Source: Pseudodesulfovibrio sp. (GTDB lineage Bacteria > Desulfobacterota > Desulfovibrionia > Desulfovibrionales > Desulfovibrionaceae). Taken from it: a stretch of DNA of 64,000 nucleotides. The number at the start of each line of letters is the position of its first letter. Position 1 is the stretch's first letter. The notes below the pieces were generated by a model that saw only the letters and a program-made list of their open reading frames with translations, did no database searches and had not been told where the DNA came from. The DNA is taken from assembly GCA_016744135.1 (NCBI GenBank), contig JADGEX010000001.1, positions 2,243,029 through 2,307,028 of the forward strand, written 5' to 3'. Below, one piece after another: positions 44,619 through 53,470 of this stretch. The translations under genes and the position numbers were made by a program.

Positions 44619-45431
44619 TTATTCCTTTTCTTTCGTCCCTTGAGACGCGAGCCAGCGTCGTGCCTTGAGGGCCAACTCCTTTGAATGATTCAATAGAGCC
44701 GAGAAACGAGTTTTGCCGTGTAGGCCGACCTGTCGAGTGTCGTGACTTCTGTGACTGTACAGTGTCTTTTGGACGTGCATGAACCGTGCGCCGTTTATGG
44801 CGAATCGGAGATAACATTCGTGGTCATCGGCCATGGCGGATTCGTCATAGTAGCCATGGGAAAGATGGAGCGACGTCTTGTAAAGCGTGGCCACGCCACA
44901 CAGATACCAGTCACAGAAAGAGTGGTCGAAGCGATAATCCGGCAGCTGAAATTCCTGAAGAATTCTATGGGTATCGTCTATGATAAACATGTCGGAATAC
45001 ACAAAGTCTGCCTGGTCGGCATCAAGGTGTTTCGCTAAGGTAGAATACATTTGCGGGTGGCAGATGTCATCCGAGGCAACAAAGGAACAATATTCTCCTT
45101 TTACTGCGTGAAAGCCTCGATTGTATGTGCCGGTTGAGCCGAGATTTTGTTCATTTTCAAGAAAAGTGATTGATCTGTTTTTCTTGTAGCGTTTTTGCGA
45201 CGTGCGAATAAATTCGTCCTTTTCCTCGTTATAACGCGACAGAAAAGAGACAGAGTCCTCCTCGACTCCCTTAATCCAGTTCCGAATAATTTGAGCGGAG
45301 TTGTCAGTAGAGCAGTCATCCACGATGATGATTTCAAGATTTTCGTAATCTTGAAAATAGATGGAATCGAGGCATGTCTCTATGTATTCAGAATGATTGT
45401 AGCTTGGAACAACGATGGATATCAGTTTCAT
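44619..45431 (-). CDS. Family 2 glycosyltransferase
   Basis: This 270-residue protein has a GT-A domain with ISIVVPSYNHSEYIETCL, the nucleotide-sugar motif EIIIVDDCSTDNSA and a VASDDICHP DxD-like site. The acceptor is unknown. It is convergent with the gene at 43460 and probably in the same direction as the methyltransferase gene 100 bases upstream of it. AGGG lies upstream of the ATG at 45431. Confidence 0.87.
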   Translation of the reverse strand: MKLISIVVPSYNHSEYIETCLDSIYFQDYENLEIIIVDDCSTDNSAQIIRNWIKGVEEDSVSFLSRYNEEKDEFIRTSQKRYKKNRSITFLENEQNLGSTGTYNRGFHAVKGEYCSFVASDDICHPQMYSTLAKHLDADQADFVYSDMFIIDDTHRILQEFQLPDYRFDHSFCDWYLCGVATLYKTSLHLSHGYYDESAMADDHECYLRFAINGARFMHVQKTLYSHRSHDTRQVGLHGKTRFSALLNHSKELALKARRWLASQGTKEKE

Positions 45432-45533
45432 GGCAATACCCTATGGGCAATAATGTTCATTTGCTGAATTAATGCAAAAGATATTCCTTGCTGTGTCCTT
45501 GGCAAGCGTCCTTTATACACTGTGTCAGTATGG

Positions 45534-46442
45534 TTACTTCCGGGTCGCAATGACAGTTATTCCTGCTTCCTGCACATCCATTCTGTCAATGTCCAGCCCG
45601 GCCTCTTGGCAGTAGCTTCGAATTTCTTCGGGAGTGCTTCTGATACAGTTGAGAGGTCGGAACCAGTCGAAGTTGATGTGGTTCATCTCTTCCATAGTCA
45701 AAGTGGGGTCGTAATACATCTTGCAGAAATTCCAATAGAGGAGACGTTGCAGATTTTGCGGGCCTTTTTTTATGCCAAGAAGTTCGACGTCTTCAGGGAC
45801 ATCAATGGTAATGTCCAGTTCTCCCAAGGCTATGCCTAGTTTTGTGAGCGGCTTCAGGGCCTCCCAGGCTTCGTCATTGTCCATGGGAACGAGTTGTTCA
45901 CGAATGTAGTCGTCGGAATATTCTCGCATCGGGCTCTTTTTGACGTACACATAGAACATGAATTTTCCACCGGGTTTGAGCTTGGTGGTCAGGGAGATGA
46001 TCGCATCCCGCACCGAGTCTGTGTGGTGGAGGACGCCCTCTGATAAAATGATGTCCACTGAGTTGTCCGGTACAGGCGAGTTGAGCAGGTCGGACTTGTG
46101 GAATTCGCCGGACAGTCCCTCTTTTTCGAAACGATTTTTGGCAACAAAGACAGCGTCGCTGATATCTACTCCGATGAAATGATTGTCGGAAAGATATCCG
46201 TCAAAGAGAAGCAGAGCTGACATGGCTGCTCCACACCCTGCGTCCAGAATGGTTTTGGGACCGTTGGCAAACCATTGTTCCCGCACCTCGGGCTTACCGC
46301 CGCAGTATCGCTCAAATAACCATTCTTTGGCGCGTTTCAGAGACGCTTCTGATTCAAAGGTATCCAGTTTGGCCCACTTATACCCGAAAGTGTCAGCGGT
46401 TTGTGTTTGGTTTTCTGATATCTTTTTTGTGTCATTTTTCAT
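45534..46442 (-). CDS. Class I SAM-dependent methyltransferase
   Basis: This 302-residue protein has the SAM-binding motif TILDAGCGAAMSALLLF, acidic IGVDISDAVF and DIILSEGVLHHT in the post-I region. It is a Methyltransf_25-type enzyme. It lies upstream of the GT2 gene in the same direction, so methylation of a glycan or its lipid carrier is plausible. GGAG precedes the ATG at 46442. The first 25 residues are charged and not conserved. Confidence 0.82.
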   Translation of the reverse strand: MKNDTKKISENQTQTADTFGYKWAKLDTFESEASLKRAKEWLFERYCGGKPEVREQWFANGPKTILDAGCGAAMSALLLFDGYLSDNHFIGVDISDAVFVAKNRFEKEGLSGEFHKSDLLNSPVPDNSVDIILSEGVLHHTDSVRDAIISLTTKLKPGGKFMFYVYVKKSPMREYSDDYIREQLVPMDNDEAWEALKPLTKLGIALGELDITIDVPEDVELLGIKKGPQNLQRLLYWNFCKMYYDPTLTMEEMNHINFDWFRPLNCIRSTPEEIRSYCQEAGLDIDRMDVQEAGITVIATRK

Positions 46443-46730
46443 TTTTTCTCCGGACGTGAGCTCGTGTTCGGTGAGTTGAAGCTTTTTGTGCCTATTGGTG
46501 GTTGTTACCAGTTCAGAGCATGACTGACTAGACTCGAAGATTTCAAATCTCAGTTTGTTTGTCCATATAAATCATTTGGTCGCAGTATGAAGGCGGTTGT
46601 CTGTGAAGTTTTGTTGCGTAGAGATCGGGGCGCCGAAGAATGCCAAGAGGTTACGTTTGCCCGTGTGGTATATGAGTGTTAATGTCCCTCGGTGTAAACA
46701 AGTACCTTTTTAGCCCTTTTAGAGAACATT

Positions 46731-47759
46731 ATGTCGCATGCCATTCGATTCCTCCACCCCGAACCTGAACCAGTAAGAACCCGCGTTTGGCCGGTATTCC
46801 TGCCTTTTGCTGGATGTCCGTATAGGTGTGTTTTTTGCGCCCAGGATAAACAGACCGGCCAGGATGAGGCTGATCTTGAGTCTATACTCCATACATTGGA
46901 AATGGATCTTGATGAGGCTTTGGCCTTGGGACGTGGGCCATATGAATTGGCCTATTTCGGAGGCACGTTCACGGCCTTGCCGTCGCCATGGCCCGAAGCT
47001 TTTCTCGGATTGGCCATGCGTTATCGTGAGCGGGGACTGATCACCCATGTGCGTTGCTCCACTCGGCCCGACTGTGTGGACGAACCTTCTCTGGCTTTGC
47101 TTCGCGCTCAAGGACTCGACATGGTGGAACTCGGCATCCAGTCCTTTGACGATGATGCCCTTAAGGCCTCCGGTCGTGGTTACACAGGCGATGTTGCTCG
47201 TGCAGCCTGTGAAGAGGTCAAGGCGTCTGGTTTGGCCCTCGGAGTTCAGTTTCTTCCCGGGCTTCCCGGTGATCGACCCGGTATGTTCGCTTCAGACATG
47301 CGTATAGCTGCCGACTTGGAGCCGGAAACAGCACGTCTGTATCCCTGTTTGGTCATTAATGGCACGCCCATGGCTCGTATGTGGGAGCGCGGCGAGTATG
47401 AACCGTGGTCGTTGAAACGCGCCAAGGTAGAGCTTTCTGAGGTTTTGCCGGTGCTGTGGGAAAAGAATGTCCGTATAATACGACTTGGTCTTGCCCCGGA
47501 AGGCACACTGGAAGGAAATATATTGGCCGGGCCGTGGCATCCCGCCTTTGGGCAATCCGTGCGCGGAATGGCGTTGCTTAAAATACTTCGCGCCGAGATT
47601 GTTCGTTTTGGAAAGAAGCCGGTGTGCTTGGATGTTCCTCGTCGATATTCAGGCGAAATTTATGGACACGGCAGGGAACTTGCCCCGCGTTATTTTGAGT
47701 TGGGAGTGCCGGAGTCGTCTATCACTTTTGTGGATGGGGAGTGCTTTCAGCTTTCATAG
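46731..47759 (+). CDS. Elp3-like radical SAM protein
   Basis: This 342-residue protein has the 4Fe-4S-binding Cys29-x3-Cys33-x2-Cys36 (AGCPYRCVFCAQ). YFGGTFTALP, VELGIQSFDDDAL and GVQFLPGLPGD follow, as in Elp3/TIGR01212-type bacterial radical SAM proteins. The Elp3 acetyltransferase domain is absent. Role unknown; a tRNA-modification-like function is only a family-level inference. It stands alone, divergent from the glycan block, after a 288-base stretch in which I see no gene. Confidence 0.82.
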   Translation: MSHAIRFLHPEPEPVRTRVWPVFLPFAGCPYRCVFCAQDKQTGQDEADLESILHTLEMDLDEALALGRGPYELAYFGGTFTALPSPWPEAFLGLAMRYRERGLITHVRCSTRPDCVDEPSLALLRAQGLDMVELGIQSFDDDALKASGRGYTGDVARAACEEVKASGLALGVQFLPGLPGDRPGMFASDMRIAADLEPETARLYPCLVINGTPMARMWERGEYEPWSLKRAKVELSEVLPVLWEKNVRIIRLGLAPEGTLEGNILAGPWHPAFGQSVRGMALLKILRAEIVRFGKKPVCLDVPRRYSGEIYGHGRELAPRYFELGVPESSITFVDGECFQLS

Positions 47760-47908
47760 TTTCTGCATTGGACGTTAGGAACGCCTGTGCCAGCGACGTA
47801 TATTCTTTCCTTTACCCCGAGAGCAAAAGCGACTATTCCTTACTCTCAGTCCGTGCGCGGACATTTTACCGAACCATAGACCTCATGTAGGGGAGTAGGT
47901 GATACCGA

Positions 47909-49039
47909 ATGGTTGAACTCGTTCGTGCGGCCAAAGCCGCGACCATGACCCCCGGTTCCGAGCCCATCAATGATGCGGGTCTTCTCGTGGACCAGGGAAT
48001 CATCAAGGAAGTTGGCAGGTATAAAGACCTGTCCAAGTCTCATTCTGGTCCAGTCATGGACCTTGGCGATACCTTTCTCGTTCCGGGCCTGATCAATGCC
48101 CATTCCCATCTTGAACTGGCTCATTTGCGAGGCACATGCCCATCCGGTCAGGGATTTGTGACCTGGGTAGAGGATTTGCTCAAGCAGCCCATTTTTGATC
48201 TTGATCCCGTAGCACTTGAATCAGCCGGACAGGAACTTAAACGATCTGGCACTATTATGGTTGGAGATATCGCCACCCGTTTCGCCAAGGAAATGGCCGG
48301 AATGCTTGAAGCATCCGGCCTTTTTTTTGTGGTCTTTTGTGAAGCCATCGGCGAAACCGTCCCCCGGAAAACCTTTATTCCCTCCGGTGACTTTGAAGCC
48401 GGTTTGATTTCCGTGGCAGGGCATTCTCTTTACACCACCCATGTGGATGTACTTCGAGCCGCCAAGGCCGAGACGCTTGAGAAGGACATTCCTTTTTCTT
48501 TGCATTTGGCCGAGCACGACGAAGAAGTTGCCATTATGGCCGGAACTGGAAGTATCTTTCTCGAAATGCTTCAGGCTCGAGGACGTTTGCTTGATTTTGA
48601 GCCACCCAAAAAGCGTCCTGTACAACAGGCTGCCGCACTCGGTTTGCTCGACGAAACAACGCTTGCCGTTCATTGTGTTAAAGTCTCGGACGAGGATATC
48701 GAAACCGTACGCCAGTCCGGTGCCACAGTCTGTCTTTGTCCTCGATCTAATGAGTTTATCGGTGTGGGGCGTGCGCCATGGGAAAAGTGGCTCGCTTCTG
48801 GGACGCCGCTCTGTCTTGGTACAGATTCACTCGCGTCTAACCATGACCTCGACCTGTGGAACGAGGCCGTGTATCTTAAGCAGAATTTTGACGGCGAGCT
48901 GTCACTGAATGACGTGCTTACCATGATGACCCGCAACCCGGCCCGAATCATGGGCGCAGAGCATATTCTCGGCACGCTGGAGCCCGGCAAGGTCGCCGCG
49001 TTCGCCAAGGTGCCGGAGAAAGTGGCGGAGTTGTTTTAG
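47909..49039 (+). CDS. Amidohydrolase, possibly aminodeoxyfutalosine deaminase
   Basis: This 376-residue metal-dependent deaminase has the HxH site NAHSHLEL, later His in LHLAEHDEE and HCVK, and the catalytic Asp in LGTDSLAS. The family includes cytosine/guanine/5'-methylthioadenosine and aminodeoxyfutalosine deaminases (MqnX). The last would fit a menaquinone futalosine pathway, which is common in related bacteria, but no other men/mqn gene is visible here. GGGGAGTAGG lies upstream of the ATG. Confidence 0.75.
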   Translation: MVELVRAAKAATMTPGSEPINDAGLLVDQGIIKEVGRYKDLSKSHSGPVMDLGDTFLVPGLINAHSHLELAHLRGTCPSGQGFVTWVEDLLKQPIFDLDPVALESAGQELKRSGTIMVGDIATRFAKEMAGMLEASGLFFVVFCEAIGETVPRKTFIPSGDFEAGLISVAGHSLYTTHVDVLRAAKAETLEKDIPFSLHLAEHDEEVAIMAGTGSIFLEMLQARGRLLDFEPPKKRPVQQAAALGLLDETTLAVHCVKVSDEDIETVRQSGATVCLCPRSNEFIGVGRAPWEKWLASGTPLCLGTDSLASNHDLDLWNEAVYLKQNFDGELSLNDVLTMMTRNPARIMGAEHILGTLEPGKVAAFAKVPEKVAELF

Positions 49040-49049
49040 AGGTAGGATA

Positions 49050-49310
49050 GAAGCCGCCTGTGGCGGCGATGTCGGGTGATTTTGTCTCCGACGGGCAAGG
49101 GGCTATACCCCTTGCATCCCCATTGTCGCTTTGCGAGGTGGGTGAAAACGATTGAAAACGGTGTTCTGAAACGCTGTTAAAATATGATGATCTCAAGCCA
49201 CGAATGTGGCTTGCTATAAAAAGTTTTGGAGATTCCCAAGACCCTTTTACAAAAAGGTTCTTGGGCTCCCGGAGGGCTCCCCGAGAGGGCTGCCTGAGGC
49301 ATATTGGAGG
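49050..49310 (+). repeat. Diverged intergenic repeat upstream of pyrB
   Basis: The region between the amidohydrolase and pyrB contains AAAAAGTTTTGG, a hairpin-like CCCAAGACCCTTTTACAAAA with AGGTTCTTGGG, then CCCGGAGGGCTCC. These match the order AAAAAGTTTAGG, AACCCTTTT-AAAGGGTT, CCGCCGGAGG in the composite repeats at 15259 and 53096. A second palindromic part, CAAGGGGCTATACCCCTTG (49097-49115), is not found in the other copies. It also provides the pyrB leader, so a regulatory role cannot be excluded. Confidence 0.6.
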
Positions 49311-49320
49311 CACACACGAT

Positions 49321-50250
49321 ATGAAATGGTTACACAAGGATTTGTTGGACGTATCCCAGTTGTCGAAATCGGAGGTCATGGCGATCTTTGAGACGGCTGG
49401 ACGATTCCAGGAATTGCAGGAACGACCGGTAAAGAAAGTGCCGACCCTGAAAGGGCGGTCCGTGATTTTGTTTTTTGCCGAACCGAGTACCCGCACCAAA
49501 ACCAGCTTTGACGTTGCTGGAAAGCGATTGTCCGCGGACACGTTTTCGCTGGCCAAGAGTTCATCCAGCCTGACCAAGGGCGAGTCGCTTAAGGATACGG
49601 CCCTGACACTGCAAGCCATGGCCCCAGACGCCATCGTTATCCGACATTGGTGCTCAGGCGCTGCCCGCTTTTTGGCTGATCGATTGGACTGTGCGGTTAT
49701 CAATGCCGGTGATGGACGACATGCCCATCCTACTCAGGCCATTCTGGATAGTTTTACTTTGCATCAGGAATGGGGCGATGTCGCGGGCAAGACGATTCTT
49801 ATTTTGGGAGATATTGCCCATAGCCGTGTGGCCCGCTCCAATGTCATCATGCTAAATAAGCTGGGCGCAAAAGTCCGGCTGTGCGCACCACGAACACTGA
49901 TGCCTCCGGCAGTTAAATCCTGGCCGGTGGAAGTTTATTCCGATCTGACTGAAGCGGTCAAAAATGTTGATGCGGTCATGTGTCTGCGTTTGCAGCTTGA
50001 ACGTCAGAAAGATGGCCTGCTGCCTGATTTGCGTGAATACGCCCGGACCTACGGATTGAATCAGAAGCATATCGATCTAGCCAATCAGGACGTGCGTATT
50101 CTGCACCCCGGTCCCATGAATAGGGGCATTGAGATCAGCTCGGATCTGGCCGATTGTGCCGATTCACTGGTGCTTGATCAGGTGTCGAGCGGTGTGGTCA
50201 CGCGTATGGCCCTCCTCTTCCTTTATATGACCCGCAAGGGCGAAGAATAA
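49321..50250 (+). CDS. pyrB: Aspartate carbamoyltransferase
   Basis: This 309-residue enzyme catalyses the second step of pyrimidine synthesis. The carbamoyl-phosphate loop is [17 protein letters not shown], and the aspartate side is [13 protein letters not shown], with [13 protein letters not shown] also visible. GGAGG precedes the ATG at 49321. The preceding 117-base frame extension runs through the repeat and is not used. It is followed by pyrC after 12 bases, so the two are one transcription unit. No pyrI regulatory gene is seen. Confidence 0.96.
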   Translation: MKWLHKDLLDVSQLSKSEVMAIFETAGRFQELQERPVKKVPTLKGRSVILFFAEPSTRTKTSFDVAGKRLSADTFSLAKSSSSLTKGESLKDTALTLQAMAPDAIVIRHWCSGAARFLADRLDCAVINAGDGRHAHPTQAILDSFTLHQEWGDVAGKTILILGDIAHSRVARSNVIMLNKLGAKVRLCAPRTLMPPAVKSWPVEVYSDLTEAVKNVDAVMCLRLQLERQKDGLLPDLREYARTYGLNQKHIDLANQDVRILHPGPMNRGIEISSDLADCADSLVLDQVSSGVVTRMALLFLYMTRKGEE

Positions 50251-50262
50251 GTTGGAGAAATA

Positions 50263-51549
50263 ATGATGCCTAAAATAGAATTGATAATTCATAGGGCCAC
50301 GTTCGACGGCAAGGAAGTGGATGTCTTTGTTGCCAAGGGTAAGATCGTTGAGATCAGGAAGTCCGTTGAATCTCTGGATGCAGGTGATGCGAAAGTGGAA
50401 GAGGCTTTTGGCCTGACACTGATGCCATCCATGACGGATGTGCATGTTCACCTTCGCGAGCCGGGATACGAATATAAAGAAGATGTTGAATCCGGGCTTC
50501 GAGCTGCTGCCTGGGGTGGATTTTCAAACATTATGTGCATGGCAAATACCAAGCCGGTGAACGACAATGAGTCCGTGACCGAGATGATGCTTGAAAAGGC
50601 GCGGAAATCCTGGCCCAAGGGTCCGCGTCTGTTTCCTATCGGCGCATTGACCAAGGGATTGTCCGGCAAGGAACTGGCTCCCATGGCCGAATTGGCCAAG
50701 GCCGGATGCGCGGCGTTTTCCAATGATGGCGTGCCGGTGAAGTCCACCAAGATTTTTCGTCGGGCCGTGGAATATGCCTCAGATTGGGACCGCGTGGTCA
50801 TTGATCATTGCGAAGATCCATATATGGGTGTGGCCGCAGGTGTGAACGAAGGCGAAGTTTCCAGCCGTCTGGGATTGCCTGCCCAGCCTGATGTTGCCGA
50901 GGCCCTGCAGGTGGCGCGGGATATCCTTATGGCTGAATATCTGGAGCTGCCTATTCATCTGGCGCATATTTCCTGCCGCAAGTCCGTTGATCTGATCCGT
51001 TTTGCCAAGGAACGTGGGGTCAGGATTACGGCGGAAACCGCGCCGCATTATCTGATTTTTACCGAGGATTATCTGGAAAACGAGGCCACCGAGTTCGACA
51101 CCAATGCCAAGGTCAATCCGCCGTTGCGGACGCAGGACGATCAAGACGCCATTTTCGATGCTCTCAATGACGGCACCATCGATTGTCTTGCAACGGACCA
51201 TGCGCCCCATGCTTCCTACGAGAAGGAAACCGAGTTTGATGTGGCTCCGTGTGGTATTACCGGGCTGGATACGGCCTTGAGCACGACATGGCAATTGGTG
51301 AAGGACGGCAAGTTGACCAAGGAAGCGTTTACGCGAGCCTGGACCACGGCCCCGTGTGGTATTTTCAAGCTGCCGGTAAACACTTTTCAACCGGACGACC
51401 CGGCGGATTTTTTCTTGTTTGATGAGGAAGAAGAATGGACAGTCTCCAACCAGACCCTATACTCCAAGGGTAAGAACACTCCGTTGCTTGGTACCACCCT
51501 GAAAGGGCGGGTAAAAACCCATTTCATTCGGGGCAAAAAGATTGTATAG
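50263..51549 (+). CDS. pyrC: Dihydroorotase
   Basis: This 428-residue class I dihydroorotase has metal-binding DVHVHLREPG, LAHISCRKS and CLATDHAPHASYEKE, with the Asp that coordinates the second metal. It cyclises carbamoyl-aspartate. It is expressed with pyrB. The protein length and motifs are normal and complete, suggesting an active enzyme and not the inactive PyrC' scaffold. The ATGATG start gives two possible initiation codons, and GGAG precedes them. Confidence 0.95.
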   Translation: MMPKIELIIHRATFDGKEVDVFVAKGKIVEIRKSVESLDAGDAKVEEAFGLTLMPSMTDVHVHLREPGYEYKEDVESGLRAAAWGGFSNIMCMANTKPVNDNESVTEMMLEKARKSWPKGPRLFPIGALTKGLSGKELAPMAELAKAGCAAFSNDGVPVKSTKIFRRAVEYASDWDRVVIDHCEDPYMGVAAGVNEGEVSSRLGLPAQPDVAEALQVARDILMAEYLELPIHLAHISCRKSVDLIRFAKERGVRITAETAPHYLIFTEDYLENEATEFDTNAKVNPPLRTQDDQDAIFDALNDGTIDCLATDHAPHASYEKETEFDVAPCGITGLDTALSTTWQLVKDGKLTKEAFTRAWTTAPCGIFKLPVNTFQPDDPADFFLFDEEEEWTVSNQTLYSKGKNTPLLGTTLKGRVKTHFIRGKKIV

Positions 51550-51674
51550 CAATGGTTCTGGGGCGGTTGCCTTCAGACAAAAAAATGTGCTGTTCGGTAT
51601 TGGATAAGACAACATAAGGACTACGCAAAGGCTGTTTCTGGAAGCATACGCTTGTGGACAGCCGGAGGAGCAAT

Positions 51675-53021
51675 ATGAGTCAGCCTTTCAAAGATGCTGT
51701 CGGCTTTTGTAAAACCATCATGCGCAACGGTTACGATGCGTATGTTATCAATGTTCGCCTCCAGGCCCTGACCCTGGATGAGACGGGCGACGAAAAAGAA
51801 CTCGACATCTGCACTGAGGCCGGTCTTTCCGAGCTTCAAAAATATTTCCCCAATCTCGAAGAATCTCAGGATAAGGGCATTCTTGGTTATTTGATTGAAG
51901 GCGGCGTGAAGTATTACTTCTATCCCGCTGATGTCACCGAGGCTTCCTACACGGATGAGGCAGTGTCTGTCATGACACCTCGCCTGTTGAAGCGGTTGGA
52001 ACAGCGCGGGGATATTCCCTTGTCCGCTGTCTGTCCGTTCATCCCCAAGGCCAAGGATATGTACGCCGATTTTGCGGACTTTTCCGAAGGTAAAATTCGC
52101 TTTAAGGGTGTCCCGGATCAGGCCCTCAAGAAGGATTACTCCTTGGCATATCGCGCCCTGCGGTTCGCGGCCAATTTTGACAAGGAAATCGAGGCCAACT
52201 CCTGGATTGCCATTGTACGTAATGCTCGGCGAGTGCTTGACTATGTGCCCATGTCCGACTTTTTGGACGAATGGCGCAAGGTCGAGGCCGAAGCAATGTA
52301 CAAGTTCTTTCGCCTGCTCTTTGATTCCATGCTCCTGCATGGCCTGATCCCGGAAGTTGCGGCTTTGTCCCGCGTCCATCAGATCAAGAATCCAGAAGAG
52401 GGTTCCGAAGAGACTGTGCTTGAGCACACCTTTGACGTGATGAAGGCGTATCCCGAAGAACTGCCTTATGATTGGTACGGCACCGTTGCGTGTCTGTTCC
52501 ATGATGTGGGTAAGCTTTACACGGCTGAGTTCTACGAGGAAAAGTGGAATTTCCTCCAGCATCATCGTGTGGGGGCCAAGGTTTCCCGTAAGATTCTCAA
52601 GCGTTTGCGTTTTGAGGAACAGGATATCGACCTTGTGTGCGATTTGGTCCAGAATCACATGCGGCCTCATTTCATGCTTACAGATAAGGGCATTCGTCGT
52701 CTGCGTTCTTTGGATGAATACCCACGCATCATGGAAATGGTTAAAGCGGACATCAAGGCCCGTGGCGCTTCCTGGCGTGAATTCAACCACAACCTCAAGA
52801 TGGCTGAACGCGCCGATATCCCGGAAGACGAGATCGAGCCGTTTATGGACGGTAATCGGATCATGACGCTCACCGGTCTCAAACCCGGTCCAATCGTCGG
52901 CCAGATCCGTGACGAACTGCTTAAGGCACAGATTGCAGACGACGTTGTCACCGACGAGGACGCCGAAAAGTTTGTCATCGATTATGTCAAAAAGAATCAA
53001 TGCAAAGGCACGACCTGCTAG
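51675..53021 (+). CDS. HD-domain protein resembling a degenerate CCA-adding enzyme
   Basis: This 448-residue protein has an N-terminal region similar to class II CCA-adding/poly(A) polymerase head and neck (NGYDAYVINVRLQ, ELDICTEAGLSELQKYFP, RALRFAANFDKEIE). An HD domain follows (LEHTFDVM, LFHDVGKLYTAE, HHRVGAKVSRKIL). The catalytic loop GGxVRD of active nucleotidyltransferases reads VINVRLQ here, so polymerase activity is unlikely. The HD domain may hydrolyse phosphates. The ATG at 51675 has GGAGGAG upstream. It is followed by a perfect terminator. Confidence 0.8.
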   Translation: MSQPFKDAVGFCKTIMRNGYDAYVINVRLQALTLDETGDEKELDICTEAGLSELQKYFPNLEESQDKGILGYLIEGGVKYYFYPADVTEASYTDEAVSVMTPRLLKRLEQRGDIPLSAVCPFIPKAKDMYADFADFSEGKIRFKGVPDQALKKDYSLAYRALRFAANFDKEIEANSWIAIVRNARRVLDYVPMSDFLDEWRKVEAEAMYKFFRLLFDSMLLHGLIPEVAALSRVHQIKNPEEGSEETVLEHTFDVMKAYPEELPYDWYGTVACLFHDVGKLYTAEFYEEKWNFLQHHRVGAKVSRKILKRLRFEEQDIDLVCDLVQNHMRPHFMLTDKGIRRLRSLDEYPRIMEMVKADIKARGASWREFNHNLKMAERADIPEDEIEPFMDGNRIMTLTGLKPGPIVGQIRDELLKAQIADDVVTDEDAEKFVIDYVKKNQCKGTTC

Positions 53022-53040
53022 CGCAAGCTCCACAAATAAA

Positions 53041-53077
53041 AAAAGGGCCGCTCGGATTTCCGAGCGGCCCTTTTTTT
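53041..53077 (+). terminator. Rho-independent terminator after the HD gene
   Basis: An 11-bp perfect stem, GGGCCGCTCGG (53045-53055) with CCGAGCGGCCC (53060-53070), has an ATTT loop and is followed by seven T's. Confidence 0.92.
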
Positions 53078-53095
53078 ATTTGTGTGGCTTACGCA

Positions 53096-53467
53096 GACGG
53101 CTTGCGATAGCGGCGCATCTGCACATTTTTCGGGCTTCGTTTCATCCTCAACGTAGCTAGGCTACGCCTCTGGTGAAACTTCGCCCGAGAAAATGCACAT
53201 CTGCACCACTCTCCCAAGCCTTTCGGCATCGGGGAAAGAGAGCCGTTGTTGGGGTGCGTTCGCACCCCAAGGTACTCCATGCACAGTGCTTTGCTGGTGC
53301 TTTTGAGGGAAAGAAAAAGGGGGCGCTTTAGGCCGGTGAGAATGTGTGCCTTCGCCGAAGGCGACACAAAAAGTTTAGGAAAAGGAAGGGATGGGGGTCT
53401 GGGGGAAGGGGAGGAAAGAACCCTTTTCAAAGGGTTTTTCTTCCCCTTCCCCCAGCCGCCGGAGGCA
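53096..53467 (+). repeat. Composite intergenic repeat element, copy 2
   Basis: This 372-nt plus-sense copy of the element at 15259-15629 has the parts in the same order. TTGCGATAGCGGCGCATCTG leads into a long hairpin (core 53139-53179). TTGGGGTG with CACCCCAA (53249-53270) is followed by ACTCCAT. AGGCGACACAAAAAGTTTAG comes next, then a very long hairpin (about 53401-53453) and CCGCCGGAGGC (53456-53466). It lies between the HD gene (terminator at 53041-53077) and the stop of the convergent cytochrome gene (53471). Sense orientation relative to the upstream gene is the same as in copy 1. Confidence 0.8.
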
Positions 53468-53470
53468 TCT

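Noticed and set aside
46443..46730. 288-base divergent gap considered as a tRNA or small RNA gene
   Set aside because: No cloverleaf, no terminator and no promoter-like pair could be supported.
49097..49115. Palindrome CAAGGGGCTATACCCCTTG considered as a riboswitch or pyrimidine attenuator
   Set aside because: It matches the style of Desulfovibrio-type intergenic repeats and is too far (over 200 bases) from pyrB, with no anti-terminator partner visible.
51621..53033. 470-residue ORF on the minus strand
   Set aside because: It is exactly opposite the HD-domain gene, whose protein has recognisable domains and a GGAGGAG ribosome binding site. The antisense translation has no known motif; it arises from codon bias.
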